Assembly: GCA_024280855.1 (NCBI GenBank)
Contig: JAJRPG010000019.1
Coordinates: 1-56,303, forward strand
DNA length: 56,303 nt
Reading direction: 5' to 3'
From: Planctomycetota bacterium
Lineage (GTDB): Bacteria; Planctomycetota; Phycisphaerae; UBA1845
How positions within the stretch are numbered: the stretch's first letter is position 1; each line of letters begins with the position of its first letter. Below the pieces are notes generated by a model. That model was not told the DNA's origin, made no database searches, and saw only the letters and a program-made list of their open reading frames with translations. A program made the position numbers and the translations under genes. Positions 43,514 to 52,720 of the stretch are shown in pieces.

Positions 43514-45658
43514 TCAATTACAAGTGATTTCCATTTGACCTGACCCGAAATCGCCACCCCATCCGCCAACTCGAATAAGATATTTCGTGCCAATAGTCAC
43601 ACTGGTCGTAGCCGAGCTGGGCACACCTAATGTCGTACAAGCACCTTGTCCCGGGCCGCAAGTGCCGACTACTCCGACAGTGCAATCCGTGAAACTTATG
43701 TCGCACTTAGCGCAATTGACATCATCGTCCGCACACACTCTTTGTATGAATGGTGGGCAGGTTGTTCCCTGATATATTTGTATAGTAGTATCAAAATTAC
43801 TGTTGCATGTACTGACAGTCAGTTGACCACTGCAGGTGGCTTGGTAGTCAAACCATACATCGTTCGTGCCTACGAAGCAGTCGCCTGGGCAGTCTGGCTC
43901 GCCATCGGTCGTGGCAAATACAGTGCGATAAGACGTAATGCCATCAAGTGCGATAGCTGCATTATCGCAGTCGTCATTAAGAGAGCATTGAACATTTACA
44001 TATTGTTCTATGCAAAAGCTATCCCAAGAGCCGGTACAGCAAAAAGGGTCAAATCCGCAAACGCTTTGCGTACATTCCATATTATTACAGCCGCCGGATG
44101 CGCTAGTCACATCGCATGAATTAGTAGCAGTAAGACCAGCGCAGAAACCACTGCTGCAAGTTGAGCCTTGTAAGAAAGTTCCGTTCAGTCCTCGCGATTG
44201 GCCAAACTCACTCTGGAAAATGCTAATGTCATTCAGGTCAACATCGCCATCATCATCAAGGTCTCCGGCTGCAAAGTCGTTGGCGGAACATGTAGCCGGT
44301 GGCGTTAAACTTCCGGGGCCACTGAAGCAATTGACGAAGAGAGATAAATTGTCAACGCAGCCCGGGCCAGAAACGCCATCCACGCAACCATTTCCTGTGC
44401 AACACGCGCCAACGGGCAATCCGCTTGGCGTCGTGACAATGGGATAATCCCAGCCCATCGCGTCCAGCACTTCTAAATCTGGTAATCGGTAAAAGTTAGG
44501 GTAAAAAGATTCGCCCGTTGAAAATGTGGGGTCCATAATCCCGATGCTGGCATTATCGAGAAAGTGGCTGGCCTGTTGAGGCATGGCATCTTCCATCCGG
44601 TATTCGCCATTAAAAATACCAGGAGCAAACACGTCCAAAATAGCCTCAGTACCCACGACCACATTTCTTGGAGTGGCCATGAATTCTGCAAGCGTGTCAG
44701 GGTTATAGTCGCCCAGGCCATCGAACCGCTCGAACCGAAATAAGTCCATTGTGTCCATACTACCAGCTGCGCCCGTGACAACGCCGGTGGTGAACCCAAG
44801 GGCGTGCCCGACTTCGTGTACCACGACGGATTGAAAATCAATTTGGCCTGCGCCAATGCCATCGCTAGGATCAAAATCAAAACTAAATGTGTTGCTAAAC
44901 TGCATAAGCGCCGCCCGGCCATCAATACGGCCAATGCCTGCACTAAGGTTCGCCCGGGTTAGGAATATCGTAGCTTCATTTGTTATAAAAGAAGAAGTCG
45001 AATACCGAACTGGTATTGTCGTGCTGTTGGGCAAAAAATCCTGGATGAAGTCGTTTGAATCTTTGGAGAGAATTAAGCCCGCTCGGACTTCATCGTAATT
45101 AAGATTGAAAAATACGCTGCCTGTTCCGCCGATGATGCCAAGATCGAGGGCCGAGAAAACTACTAAAATACGAACTTCGATAGGGTTGCCTAATTGAGAT
45201 TCAATATAGGTCGCCGCAGATTCCAATGCCGCAGCTGCGCCAGGTGGAAAATTACTTGTGCAAGGCATCTCAAACACAATGTTAAGCCCGCCCGATGAAC
45301 TGGCATTGCCTGCTGCGCTAATAACGATATTAGATTTTGGCTTGAGTCCCGCGATTTCGCCGCGCGTGATTTCAGCCATTTTCTGAAGGTCGCCAATCGT
45401 AGCGTTGCTCGTATCGCTTCCACACATATATGACCAGCGCGTGTGCGATGGCATCGAGACTTTCGACCGATCAGTATATAGCGTGATTGACTCAGCCGGT
45501 CGCTCTTCTATGAGAATGAGCGAGCTTCCCGCTTGACGGAATGCGCCAACTTTGCTGTCAGTTTCCAGGTCTGCCGAAAACGCGAATGGCGACCCAGCCG
45601 TCGCCAGCATGGATAGCGCAATCACAACAGCGCTGCTCATCAATTTACAATGTTTCAT
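43514..45658 (-). CDS. Secreted zinc metalloprotease with dockerin-like loop and Cys-rich C terminus
   Basis: 714 residues. A signal peptide ends near residue 28. The protease part has VVVHEVGHALGFTTGVV at 278-294, a HExxHxxGF zinc site. After about residue 420 comes a GACC-type Cys motif (GACCTGNGC), then DFAAGDLDDDGDVDLNDISI, an EF-hand-like type I dockerin repeat (one only), and then Cys-rich modules that end near residue 715. The Cys-rich section contains VWFDYQATCSGQLTVSTCNS. The start is the ATG at 45658; 45673 is a TTG. It would be exported and could degrade protein or process surface proteins. Such multi-part secreted proteins are typical of Phycisphaerae. Confidence 0.82.
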   Translation of the reverse strand: MKHCKLMSSAVVIALSMLATAGSPFAFSADLETDSKVGAFRQAGSSLILIEERPAESITLYTDRSKVSMPSHTRWSYMCGSDTSNATIGDLQKMAEITRGEIAGLKPKSNIVISAAGNASSSGGLNIVFEMPCTSNFPPGAAAALESAATYIESQLGNPIEVRILVVFSALDLGIIGGTGSVFFNLNYDEVRAGLILSKDSNDFIQDFLPNSTTIPVRYSTSSFITNEATIFLTRANLSAGIGRIDGRAALMQFSNTFSFDFDPSDGIGAGQIDFQSVVVHEVGHALGFTTGVVTGAAGSMDTMDLFRFERFDGLGDYNPDTLAEFMATPRNVVVGTEAILDVFAPGIFNGEYRMEDAMPQQASHFLDNASIGIMDPTFSTGESFYPNFYRLPDLEVLDAMGWDYPIVTTPSGLPVGACCTGNGCVDGVSGPGCVDNLSLFVNCFSGPGSLTPPATCSANDFAAGDLDDDGDVDLNDISIFQSEFGQSRGLNGTFLQGSTCSSGFCAGLTATNSCDVTSASGGCNNMECTQSVCGFDPFCCTGSWDSFCIEQYVNVQCSLNDDCDNAAIALDGITSYRTVFATTDGEPDCPGDCFVGTNDVWFDYQATCSGQLTVSTCNSNFDTTIQIYQGTTCPPFIQRVCADDDVNCAKCDISFTDCTVGVVGTCGPGQGACTTLGVPSSATTSVTIGTKYLIRVGGWGGDFGSGQMEITCN

Positions 45659-45882
45659 ATTCTTGCCCCCCAAAGGCTATTGAACGGCCCCAATCATTGG
45701 CTGCCCAAAGTCGAAGCTTCCCCTTAGTTATCTTTCCCACGAATTCGCCACAGGTCCAGCGCGAATGCGACAAGGCTCCAAATTTCTCGCTCGCAGGCGT
45801 AACAAGGGCGACATTATGCCCCTAATCACCTATTAGCACCATAAAGGACAGGAAATAGTGTCCGATAATCGTTTTCACTCGA

Positions 45883-46305
45883 TTATGGAGGCGAAATTAG
45901 TTTTTCGCTGGTTTCAACCGGAGCCTTGGCCGAAAATTCCGCAGCTAACAAAATCCCGCCAAGTGTGGTCAATACGATAATCAATATCATCACGCCATAT
46001 AATGTTTTAATGCTGCTAGTCATGGATGCGTTCGTGTTAAAGCGGCGGGCTAATCTTGTGGCGACGAATCCGTAAACCCAAGTCCAATGGAGGATGAGAT
46101 GGACGATAACGCAAATCGCAAACAACGCGACAGCTATGAATTCCGCGTTAGACCATGTGTCATATGACCAGCCCCAAACCGTCCAGCCGCTAGCTTGTGA
46201 TGCAGGGGGAAAGGTGAGGTGAACGACGCCAACTACCGTGAGTACGAATAGAAAGAGGCTGGCTAGTAATAAATCAACGAAGAAATTTAGAGTTGATCGA
46301 GACAT
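45883..46305 (-). CDS. Membrane protein, DUF4405-like
   Basis: 140 residues with three hydrophobic segments: FFVDLLLASLFLFVLTVVGV, AEFIAVALFAICVIVHLILH and SIKTLYGVMILIIVLTTLGG. The VIVHLILHWTWVYG stretch with two His looks like a b-type-heme cytochrome segment, as in DUF4405 proteins, though heme binding is not shown. The start at 46305 (MSRSTLNFFVD) is preferred because the longer frame to 46380 runs into a family 1 repeat copy. It stands alone. Confidence 0.7.
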   Translation of the reverse strand: MSRSTLNFFVDLLLASLFLFVLTVVGVVHLTFPPASQASGWTVWGWSYDTWSNAEFIAVALFAICVIVHLILHWTWVYGFVATRLARRFNTNASMTSSIKTLYGVMILIIVLTTLGGILLAAEFSAKAPVETSEKLISPP

Positions 46306-46334
46306 TAATTCCAGTCTGGAGAAAAAGTCGACAC

Positions 46335-46437
46335 CAGAGCCGCACGGCGCAAGCCTGCGGGCATGTGTTTCGATGTTCATTGTGAATTACGGACACTGCC
46401 TGTCAAATTGCCACCTGGCTCGCGCTAGGTGCTCTGA
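46335..46437 (-). repeat. Paired-hairpin repeat family 1, copy C
   Basis: CAGAGCCGCACGGCGCAAGC at the left, GCTCGCGCTAGGTGCTCTGA at the right, about 103 bases, in reverse orientation. It overlaps only the extended, unlikely N terminus of the membrane protein frame. Confidence 0.83.
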
Positions 46438-46494
46438 CGTCATTCAATAGAAATCTGCGCCATGAAATACAGGAAACAATAAACAATCTCACCA

Positions 46495-46519
46495 CCGCGC
46501 AAGCTAAAGCATGCGGCTC
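46495..46519. repeat. Family 2 hairpin repeat
   Basis: CCGCGCAAGCTAAAGCATGC followed by GGCTC. It lies just after the end of panD on the minus strand. Confidence 0.75.
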
Positions 46520-46526
46520 TCTGGAA

Positions 46527-46922
46527 TTACTTTGAACAAGAATCAACCGGTGTGAGCATGAGGTCTTCTTCGAGATTATTGTGTACATCAAGCCGGGCGA
46601 TTCTGGGGCGATATCGTCCTTCACGAATGAAGGCTTCGTCCACCAAATTGAAGGACATGATAATGACCCGGTCCCCAACTTCGCCGTGATGAGCAGCCGC
46701 GCCGTTAAGCACCATCCGTCGAGACCCAGCTACCTCTGGAATAACATAAGTCTCCAGCCGGCTGCCATTATTGATATTGGAAATCAAGACTTTCTCGTAG
46801 GGGTAAAAGCCGACCAATTCCATCAATTCTGTGTCAATGCCGAAGCTGCCTTCGTATTCAACATCTGAGTGCGTAATGCACGCCCGGTGAAGCTTCGATT
46901 TTAGAATTTCGATCTGTGCCAT
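46527..46922 (-). CDS. panD: Aspartate 1-decarboxylase
   Basis: 131 residues. LKSKLHRACITHSDVEYEGS leads to Gly25-Ser26, the bond at which the proenzyme cleaves itself to make the pyruvoyl group. GAAAHHGEVGDRVIIMSF is the second hallmark. It makes beta-alanine from aspartate for pantothenate and CoA. The start has no alternative nearby. No other pan genes are in the window. Confidence 0.94.
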   Translation of the reverse strand: MAQIEILKSKLHRACITHSDVEYEGSFGIDTELMELVGFYPYEKVLISNINNGSRLETYVIPEVAGSRRMVLNGAAAHHGEVGDRVIIMSFNLVDEAFIREGRYRPRIARLDVHNNLEEDLMLTPVDSCSK

Positions 46923-47122
46923 GCTACTTTCGTCCGACTGCTGCTACCATAAATCCCAAACAAGCGACGCCGCACAGGCCAGGCTTTCAGAGGGAACAAG
47001 CTCCCAGTTGCTACAATAATTCAGAACTATTCCTAGCCCTTTAGCTCGTGCAAGGTTATTGTTGCGAGGAGGCTGTGAAAAGTCAAAAAATTGGCTCACT
47101 TAGCCAGCGAGAATTTCACCTT

Positions 47123-47983
47123 ATGCAGGACAACACGGAACAAATTCAAACGGGCAGGGGGCGTCGCCGCTGGATGCGCCGACTTGTGCTGATTGTCATA
47201 GCCACTTACGCTGGCGTGTGCATGATGTTTGCAGCCTTTCAGCGTCAATTGATTTACTACCCGACCAGGGAATATGAAGGTACGCCACGAGATTTGGGCA
47301 TGGCCTACGAAGACGTAGCTATGACCACCGGAGACGGTGAGAAAATCGCCGGCTGGTATGTGCCCGCGCCGGATGCTCAAGCCACGGTGCTATTTTGTCA
47401 CGGCAACGCCGGCAATATCTCCCACCGCCTACACGGGATTCAACTGTTGCATCACGCGGGTTTCAACGTGTTTATCTTCGATTATCGAGGTTTTGGCCAA
47501 AGCACAGGAACGCCAGATGAGGCGGGCTTATACATTGATGCCGTCGCCGCGTGGGATTATCTCGTAAAAACTAGAAGCGTCCCGAAGAATAAGATCATTA
47601 TATTAGGACGTTCTCTAGGTGGGGCGGTGGCCATTGAATTGGCTACCAGAGTCAAGCCAGTCGGGCTGATAGTCGAGGCGACATTCACCAGAATGGCTGA
47701 GGTCGCCCGTCATCTCTATCCGTTGATACCCACAAGCTTATTTTTGTCAGATCGATACGACTCCATCGACAAGATAGCCCAGATTGCCTGCCCCAAGTTA
47801 ATTCTCCACGGTTCCCAAGATACGCTCATTCCGTTCGATATGGGCCGCAAACTTTTCGAAGCGGCGATTGAACCAAAGCAGTTCATTGAAACGCCCGGCG
47901 ACCACAACGAATCCGGATATACCTATTCCCCAGCTTATACGGACCAACTGGTTTCGTTTATTCATGATACATTAGGGTTGTAA
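47123..47983 (+). CDS. Membrane-anchored alpha/beta hydrolase
   Basis: 286 residues. One N-terminal hydrophobic segment (RRLVLIVIATYAGVCMMFAA). The hydrolase fold has oxyanion FCHGNAGNISHR, nucleophile GRSLGGAV (Ser), Asp in HGSQDTLIPFD and His in PGDHNESG. It resembles YfhR/BEM46-type serine hydrolases anchored to the inner membrane. Substrate unknown. The frame is open to 47048; the ATG at 47123 gives the shorter n-region, but no ribosome binding site is strong. Confidence 0.82.
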   Translation: MQDNTEQIQTGRGRRRWMRRLVLIVIATYAGVCMMFAAFQRQLIYYPTREYEGTPRDLGMAYEDVAMTTGDGEKIAGWYVPAPDAQATVLFCHGNAGNISHRLHGIQLLHHAGFNVFIFDYRGFGQSTGTPDEAGLYIDAVAAWDYLVKTRSVPKNKIIILGRSLGGAVAIELATRVKPVGLIVEATFTRMAEVARHLYPLIPTSLFLSDRYDSIDKIAQIACPKLILHGSQDTLIPFDMGRKLFEAAIEPKQFIETPGDHNESGYTYSPAYTDQLVSFIHDTLGL

Positions 47984-48172
47984 CGGCGCGACCATATCGG
48001 ATGTACCTGAGTTGGGCATCATGTTGCTTTGCGAGTCTTTGTATCGGACAGTTAAATCGTGCTTGAACCGGGGGCAGAGTCGGCCTACAGTACCCCGGTA
48101 TTGGCGAGCGAGGTTTCTGTTCAGCGGCGCGGCTGATAGACACAGCGTAGCAGATACCACGGGGGAAAAAAC

Positions 48173-48916
48173 GTGGATCAGATTAAGACGCTTATTCATT
48201 TCCATACGGATTATTCTTACGACAGCAATATCTCTATTGATACGCTGCTGGATTTTGCCAAGCGTGAAAATTTTGGTTGTCTTGCCGTTACCGATCATGA
48301 TACGATCGAAGGGGCTAAGAGACTTCAATCGATGACTGATATTAAGGTTATCGTGGGCGAAGAAATTACCACCAGCGATGGCCATCTGATCGGACTATTC
48401 CTCGAAGAACATATTAAGCCAGGTATGACAGCCCGTGACACCGCCCGTGCAATCCGTGAGCAAGGCGGTTTGGTCTTTTTGCCACATCCGTTTGTGCGCG
48501 CGTTTAGCTGTGGTGTGGGTAAAAAATCCTGGGACATGGTCGATCTGGTCGACGCGGTTGAGATTAACAATGCTCAAAATCTCATCAGTTGGCCTGACTA
48601 TCTCGCGGCGAAGTTCGTAGCGAAGACGGGATTGACGGCTTATGTTGGTTCGGATTCTCATATGACTATGAGCATTGCCCCTTGCTATCAAACGATGCGA
48701 GATTTTACAGGCCCGGCAGATTTTCTTGATGCACTGCGGACTGCACAGTTGCACACAGGTCGTCATTCATTGTCGTTTTTCGCGGCGACAGGATATCGCA
48801 TTATTCGTCATATGCTAGGTCTGAAACTTGGCGGTAATTTTGGTAGCAACTACCAACGTATGCACGAAGCTGGGGAAGTTCATTCACCAGTGGCTCGGCC
48901 ATCGATTGCGGCTTGA
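48173..48916 (+). CDS. PHP-domain metal-dependent phosphoesterase
   Basis: 247 residues with PHP motifs: LIHFHTDYSYDSNISIDTLL, VTDHDTIEGAKRL, VIVGEEITTSDGHLIGLF, LPHPF and YVGSDSHM, which hold the His and Asp metal ligands. The start is GTG with GGGGGA upstream. It may be a nucleotidase, a TrpH-like RNase/exonuclease or another phosphoesterase; the motif set does not separate these. It is alone. Confidence 0.86.
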   Translation: MDQIKTLIHFHTDYSYDSNISIDTLLDFAKRENFGCLAVTDHDTIEGAKRLQSMTDIKVIVGEEITTSDGHLIGLFLEEHIKPGMTARDTARAIREQGGLVFLPHPFVRAFSCGVGKKSWDMVDLVDAVEINNAQNLISWPDYLAAKFVAKTGLTAYVGSDSHMTMSIAPCYQTMRDFTGPADFLDALRTAQLHTGRHSLSFFAATGYRIIRHMLGLKLGGNFGSNYQRMHEAGEVHSPVARPSIAA

Positions 48917-48997
48917 GTATTTGTATCTCCGCGAATTATAAATCAACAAATGTATTGAACCATTGCGCACAAATTTATTGAGTGAGGATAGGATCCG

Positions 48998-49108
48998 TCA
49001 GAGCACCTGGCGCAAGCCTGGTGGCAAACGCGTGACAGCCGGGTTGCAACGACCATGGCTCGCAACCCTCATGTGACATGCCCGCAGGCTTGCGCCGTGC
49101 GGCTCTGA
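48998..49108 (+). repeat. Paired-hairpin repeat family 1, copy D
   Basis: TCAGAGCACCTGGCGCAAGC at the left, GCTTGCGCCGTGCGGCTCTG at the right, 111 bases. Forward orientation, like copy A, with an unrelated centre holding its own inverted pair GGGTTGC/GCAACCC. Confidence 0.85.
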
Positions 49109-49131
49109 TTGCGTGTGACTCTGTCACAAGT

Positions 49132-50028
49132 TTAGTCTGATTTTTTCAGGAAGCCTACGCTGGATTGAAAGAATCGATCGGAGTCGAGGTTCGCTGGGTC
49201 GTCTTGTTCGGTTTCCAAATCGCCGAGGTTCGCCAGGCACATGGGGCAGGCAACGACGTCCAGGTGGAATTGAGTGTAATCGCTCCACGGCTCTTCTAGT
49301 ACGCCAAGCAGATGAGAGCCTAGCGTGCTTCGCTTAAGGCAGGTTAATCGCTGCTCACGCCACACGTTTGACACCGTTATTTCAGCTTTTGATTCGTCTA
49401 AACACGCGACGGCTGAGGAGTCTCGCTCGGCTAGGTATTTTTGCAATTTTTGGATAGCGCGAAATTTGATACCCGCGACGGATTTCTGGTCGATGTCTAA
49501 GAGTTCCGCGATGTCGAGGTTTCGTTTGCCGCCGAAAAAGATTAGCTCGATAACCTGTAAATCTTCAAAGGCGCTGCGATCACGAAAGTCGTGGATTAGC
49601 TCTCGCAGCAATTCGCTCAGTAACTGTGATTGCTGCTTGGTCGCTTCAGCCTGAGCTGCGACGACGCTTGGCGTTTCCAGGTCTCCAGGAACAATGCGGT
49701 CCCACCATTCTGTCGCATCCTCTGGTTCGGTAAGCACATTGGGTCTGCGTTTTCGGAGCATGTCATAAAGCTTATATCGCAAGATGGTAAATAAGTAAGT
49801 CTCAAGCGAGCGGGCCGGGTCATAATGGCTGAGCGAATTGAGAAATCCGACGAAGGTGTCCTGCACAAGGTCTTCGGCGTCACTCAGGCTAGACGTGCGA
49901 GCGCGGGCGAAAGCAAGCAATCGACCGGAGTATTTTGAAATCAGGTCGCGCCATGCGGATTGGCTACCTTTTTGAATTTCTTCAACTAAGTAAGTGTCAG
50001 CGTTATTTGTACTCATAGGCCCAGCCAT
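49132..50028 (-). CDS. ECF-type RNA polymerase sigma factor with C-terminal extension
   Basis: 298 residues. Sigma region 2 is clear: RLLAFARARTSSLSDAEDLV, then QDTFVGFLNSLSHYDPARSL. Region 4 reads LQVIELIFFGGKRNLDIAEL and DIDQKSVAGIKFRAIQKLQK. After this comes a further 90-residue extension with VVACPMCLANLGD, perhaps a zinc or sensory domain that might replace a separate anti-sigma factor. ATGs at 50028 and 50016 are both possible; neither has a good ribosome binding site. It follows the kinase gene by 157 bases. Confidence 0.88.
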   Translation of the reverse strand: MAGPMSTNNADTYLVEEIQKGSQSAWRDLISKYSGRLLAFARARTSSLSDAEDLVQDTFVGFLNSLSHYDPARSLETYLFTILRYKLYDMLRKRRPNVLTEPEDATEWWDRIVPGDLETPSVVAAQAEATKQQSQLLSELLRELIHDFRDRSAFEDLQVIELIFFGGKRNLDIAELLDIDQKSVAGIKFRAIQKLQKYLAERDSSAVACLDESKAEITVSNVWREQRLTCLKRSTLGSHLLGVLEEPWSDYTQFHLDVVACPMCLANLGDLETEQDDPANLDSDRFFQSSVGFLKKSD

Positions 50029-50185
50029 AGATTGCTTATTGTAGACGTAACGCACGGCGCACGAAAACAAAGCACCCGTTCGCCCTTATCTGGACCAGTG
50101 TATGTCGATAGCCTGCATTACGCTACCGGAGTGTCAGCAACTCCATGTCAGAGTTTGTCTGTGATGGCGGGTTTCAGTCTTATGG

Positions 50186-52636
50186 CTATACCGCCCGGTC
50201 ATTTTCAGGGGGCGTTGAGTATGTCGGCGGTTCTGACGATGCGCCAACGTCAGGCTGCACAAAAGCTGGCTGAGGTCGGGACTTTTGCCCTGTAAACAAC
50301 ACGATGACTATCCATGCGATTGAGGTGGTCACTAACCCAAATATCAGAGCGATTGATGCCTCTTGCTGTTCTTCCATATAGTGCCAATTTCTGGATATGC
50401 CGGTAATCAAAGCGCCGATACCAAAGGTCAAGATGGTCAACATGAAAGGTTTGAAGGTGTTTAGCCAGAAGCCCTCCTTGCATAGTGGCCCAGTTTTGCT
50501 TGCTGCGTATAGTGAGAACACAACGCATGCAATTAGCCCGATGATCATACCAGTGACGTCATCGTAGTTACCACTATTGAAGCTGATCGTATGCGATGAT
50601 GAGGTCACGCTGCTAATGACATGACCAAACTCGCTAGTACTTTCGGAAATATGGATGGGTGCGAATTGGCTGGGATTGAAATCATCGTGCAATCCCATCA
50701 CCAGAGAAAGAGCCAACGCACCACATGCCGAGCAGAATGACATCATGCCCCACATCACTCGCGTGATTCCCCATCGTCTAAGGTGAACCGTAGGATCAAT
50801 CGTGCCACGATCTGATGTTCGTACAGGTACTGGTCTCTTCGCGTCTGAGCCTGCGCCAATGATTAGCCCGGCGACAAGTATGCCGCTGTCTTCGTCTGTC
50901 GAGGAGGGCGATTGATCTTGTTCGTCGTCGTCCACTCCGGTTAAAACAGGGCGGCTAGTTCCTATCCACCAGGAACTCATTTGGATTATAAGAGATACCG
51001 AGCCAGCGATGACGGCTGCCGTTGGCATCACGATCTCATCTGTATTGCATTCCATAATAGCAATAACAATGCCCCCGGCCATCATGCCGCCAAAACCTGT
51101 CCAGATGGCTGTGCCCAAGCTCAACTCACCTGCGTAACCACGTTCAAATGGTTTGTTCCAGTTACCAAGCCAAACGACGATAAGCATAGCAAAAATGACA
51201 GCTAACCCTTCGTCATTAGTCGAATGTTCGGCTAGCATGGGAATTCCAGCGAAAAACAACAACGGAGCGCATGACCCGATACGAAGCAATGCATTGGCCC
51301 AACGAGGACCATCTTCTGCGGCAAACCATCGCACGGCTTTTCTACCAATGCCGATGCCACCAGACATAGCTATTATCATCATGCCAGTTGCTATTCCATA
51401 TGGTGCGTTTTGCGCATTGCCAAAGGCAATGGCTGCCCCGAAAGCCAGTGCCGCTGAGGCTAACATACAGAGCAACATACGTTTTCTGCGTGATTGCCGG
51501 GCGACAAAATCACCCGGTGATTCACCAGATCTTCGTGACGCAGCGCTATAAGCCTGCGTCTGATTTTTTGGCAATCTCCCGCCAGACAATTTAGCCATTT
51601 TCTTGTCGATTTTTCTGGCAATGCGGTCTTGTCTTTTACTGACTCGCTTTGAGATAAGTTCACTAACTGGCTTTCTAACGCGGCGGTGTTTTCTATCACG
51701 CTGTGGCGGAGGCGGCGGGTAATTTCCTTGCGCCTGACGTGGCATGGGATTCGGCGAAGGAATCGGCGAAGACGCCCCGGCTACAGGGCCGTGATGGACC
51801 GCCCCTGCCAGGCTTTTCACGCTAAAACCAGCCAGGCTTTGTCGCACTTCGTCTACATCCAACAGCGCCTCAATCATTTCGTTGGCCGACTGATATCGAT
51901 CCTTGGGGTCTTTTTGTAATGATTTACGAATCACCTCGCCAAACGGATGAGGCAAGTCATCCAATTCCGGCTGAGCGGTCAGGTGCTTCATCAGGATTTC
52001 GCCCATGGACGAACCTTCGAAAGGCACGCGACCCAACAGCATTTCATATAGCATCACGCCAAGCGCGTAGATGTCCACGCCAGCCGAGTAATTTCCGCTA
52101 CCGATTTCCGGAGCCATGTAATGTACGGTGCCGACGCTGGCGGTCTGAGCGCTATGCCTGGATACGGAGATGAACTTACTAAGCCCGTAGTCGCCAATTT
52201 TTACATAGCCATCGTCGAAGAAAATGTTTCCCGGCTTCATGTCGCGATGAACAATTCCCTGGTCGTGCAAGTAGGCTAAGCCTTTGGCGATTTCACGCAC
52301 GAAAAAGGCTGATTTTTGAGGGCCAAAACCGTCTGGTTCAGCTATCATCAGATCACGCAACGATGGGCCTGAGCAGTATTCCATGATGACGAAATATTCG
52401 CCGTCGGTATTTTTCTTGACGTCAAAGATGGAAACCAGGTACGGACTCTTGAGGTTGATACAATGGCTAACGCCGCGAAGCTCTATCGCGGGGTTAGACT
52501 TTAAGTATTTGAGCGCGACCTCGCGTCCGCCGTCACTGAGCGCGTAATAAACTTCGCCGAACCCGCCGCATCCGACTGCACGCTGGATGGTGTAGCCGTC
52601 GAGAGGTCGGTCGCCATGTTTGAATGTATATGCCAT
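50186..52636 (-). CDS. Membrane Ser/Thr protein kinase
   Basis: 816 residues. The kinase domain comes first: GCGGFGEVYYALSDG (P-loop), Lys 43 in VALKYLK, HRDMKPGN with Asp 132, DYG in place of DFG at 149-151, and TVHYMAPEIGS. A Pro/Arg-rich linker follows, then about eight hydrophobic segments from residue 400 to the end. There are no PASTA repeats, so the sensor is the membrane part. The start at 52636 (MAYTFKHGDR) has AGG nine bases upstream. It lies 84 bases after the FHA gene and before the sigma gene on the same strand. Confidence 0.92.
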   Translation of the reverse strand: MAYTFKHGDRPLDGYTIQRAVGCGGFGEVYYALSDGGREVALKYLKSNPAIELRGVSHCINLKSPYLVSIFDVKKNTDGEYFVIMEYCSGPSLRDLMIAEPDGFGPQKSAFFVREIAKGLAYLHDQGIVHRDMKPGNIFFDDGYVKIGDYGLSKFISVSRHSAQTASVGTVHYMAPEIGSGNYSAGVDIYALGVMLYEMLLGRVPFEGSSMGEILMKHLTAQPELDDLPHPFGEVIRKSLQKDPKDRYQSANEMIEALLDVDEVRQSLAGFSVKSLAGAVHHGPVAGASSPIPSPNPMPRQAQGNYPPPPPQRDRKHRRVRKPVSELISKRVSKRQDRIARKIDKKMAKLSGGRLPKNQTQAYSAASRRSGESPGDFVARQSRRKRMLLCMLASAALAFGAAIAFGNAQNAPYGIATGMMIIAMSGGIGIGRKAVRWFAAEDGPRWANALLRIGSCAPLLFFAGIPMLAEHSTNDEGLAVIFAMLIVVWLGNWNKPFERGYAGELSLGTAIWTGFGGMMAGGIVIAIMECNTDEIVMPTAAVIAGSVSLIIQMSSWWIGTSRPVLTGVDDDEQDQSPSSTDEDSGILVAGLIIGAGSDAKRPVPVRTSDRGTIDPTVHLRRWGITRVMWGMMSFCSACGALALSLVMGLHDDFNPSQFAPIHISESTSEFGHVISSVTSSSHTISFNSGNYDDVTGMIIGLIACVVFSLYAASKTGPLCKEGFWLNTFKPFMLTILTFGIGALITGISRNWHYMEEQQEASIALIFGLVTTSIAWIVIVLFTGQKSRPQPAFVQPDVGASSEPPTYSTPPENDRAV

Positions 52637-52720
52637 GATCGTGAGCCTATATTCTAACCGTATTGGCTTATCTCTGTCACTTATAAAAACCAAGACTATT
52701 CATAGCCTGGCTACAAAATC

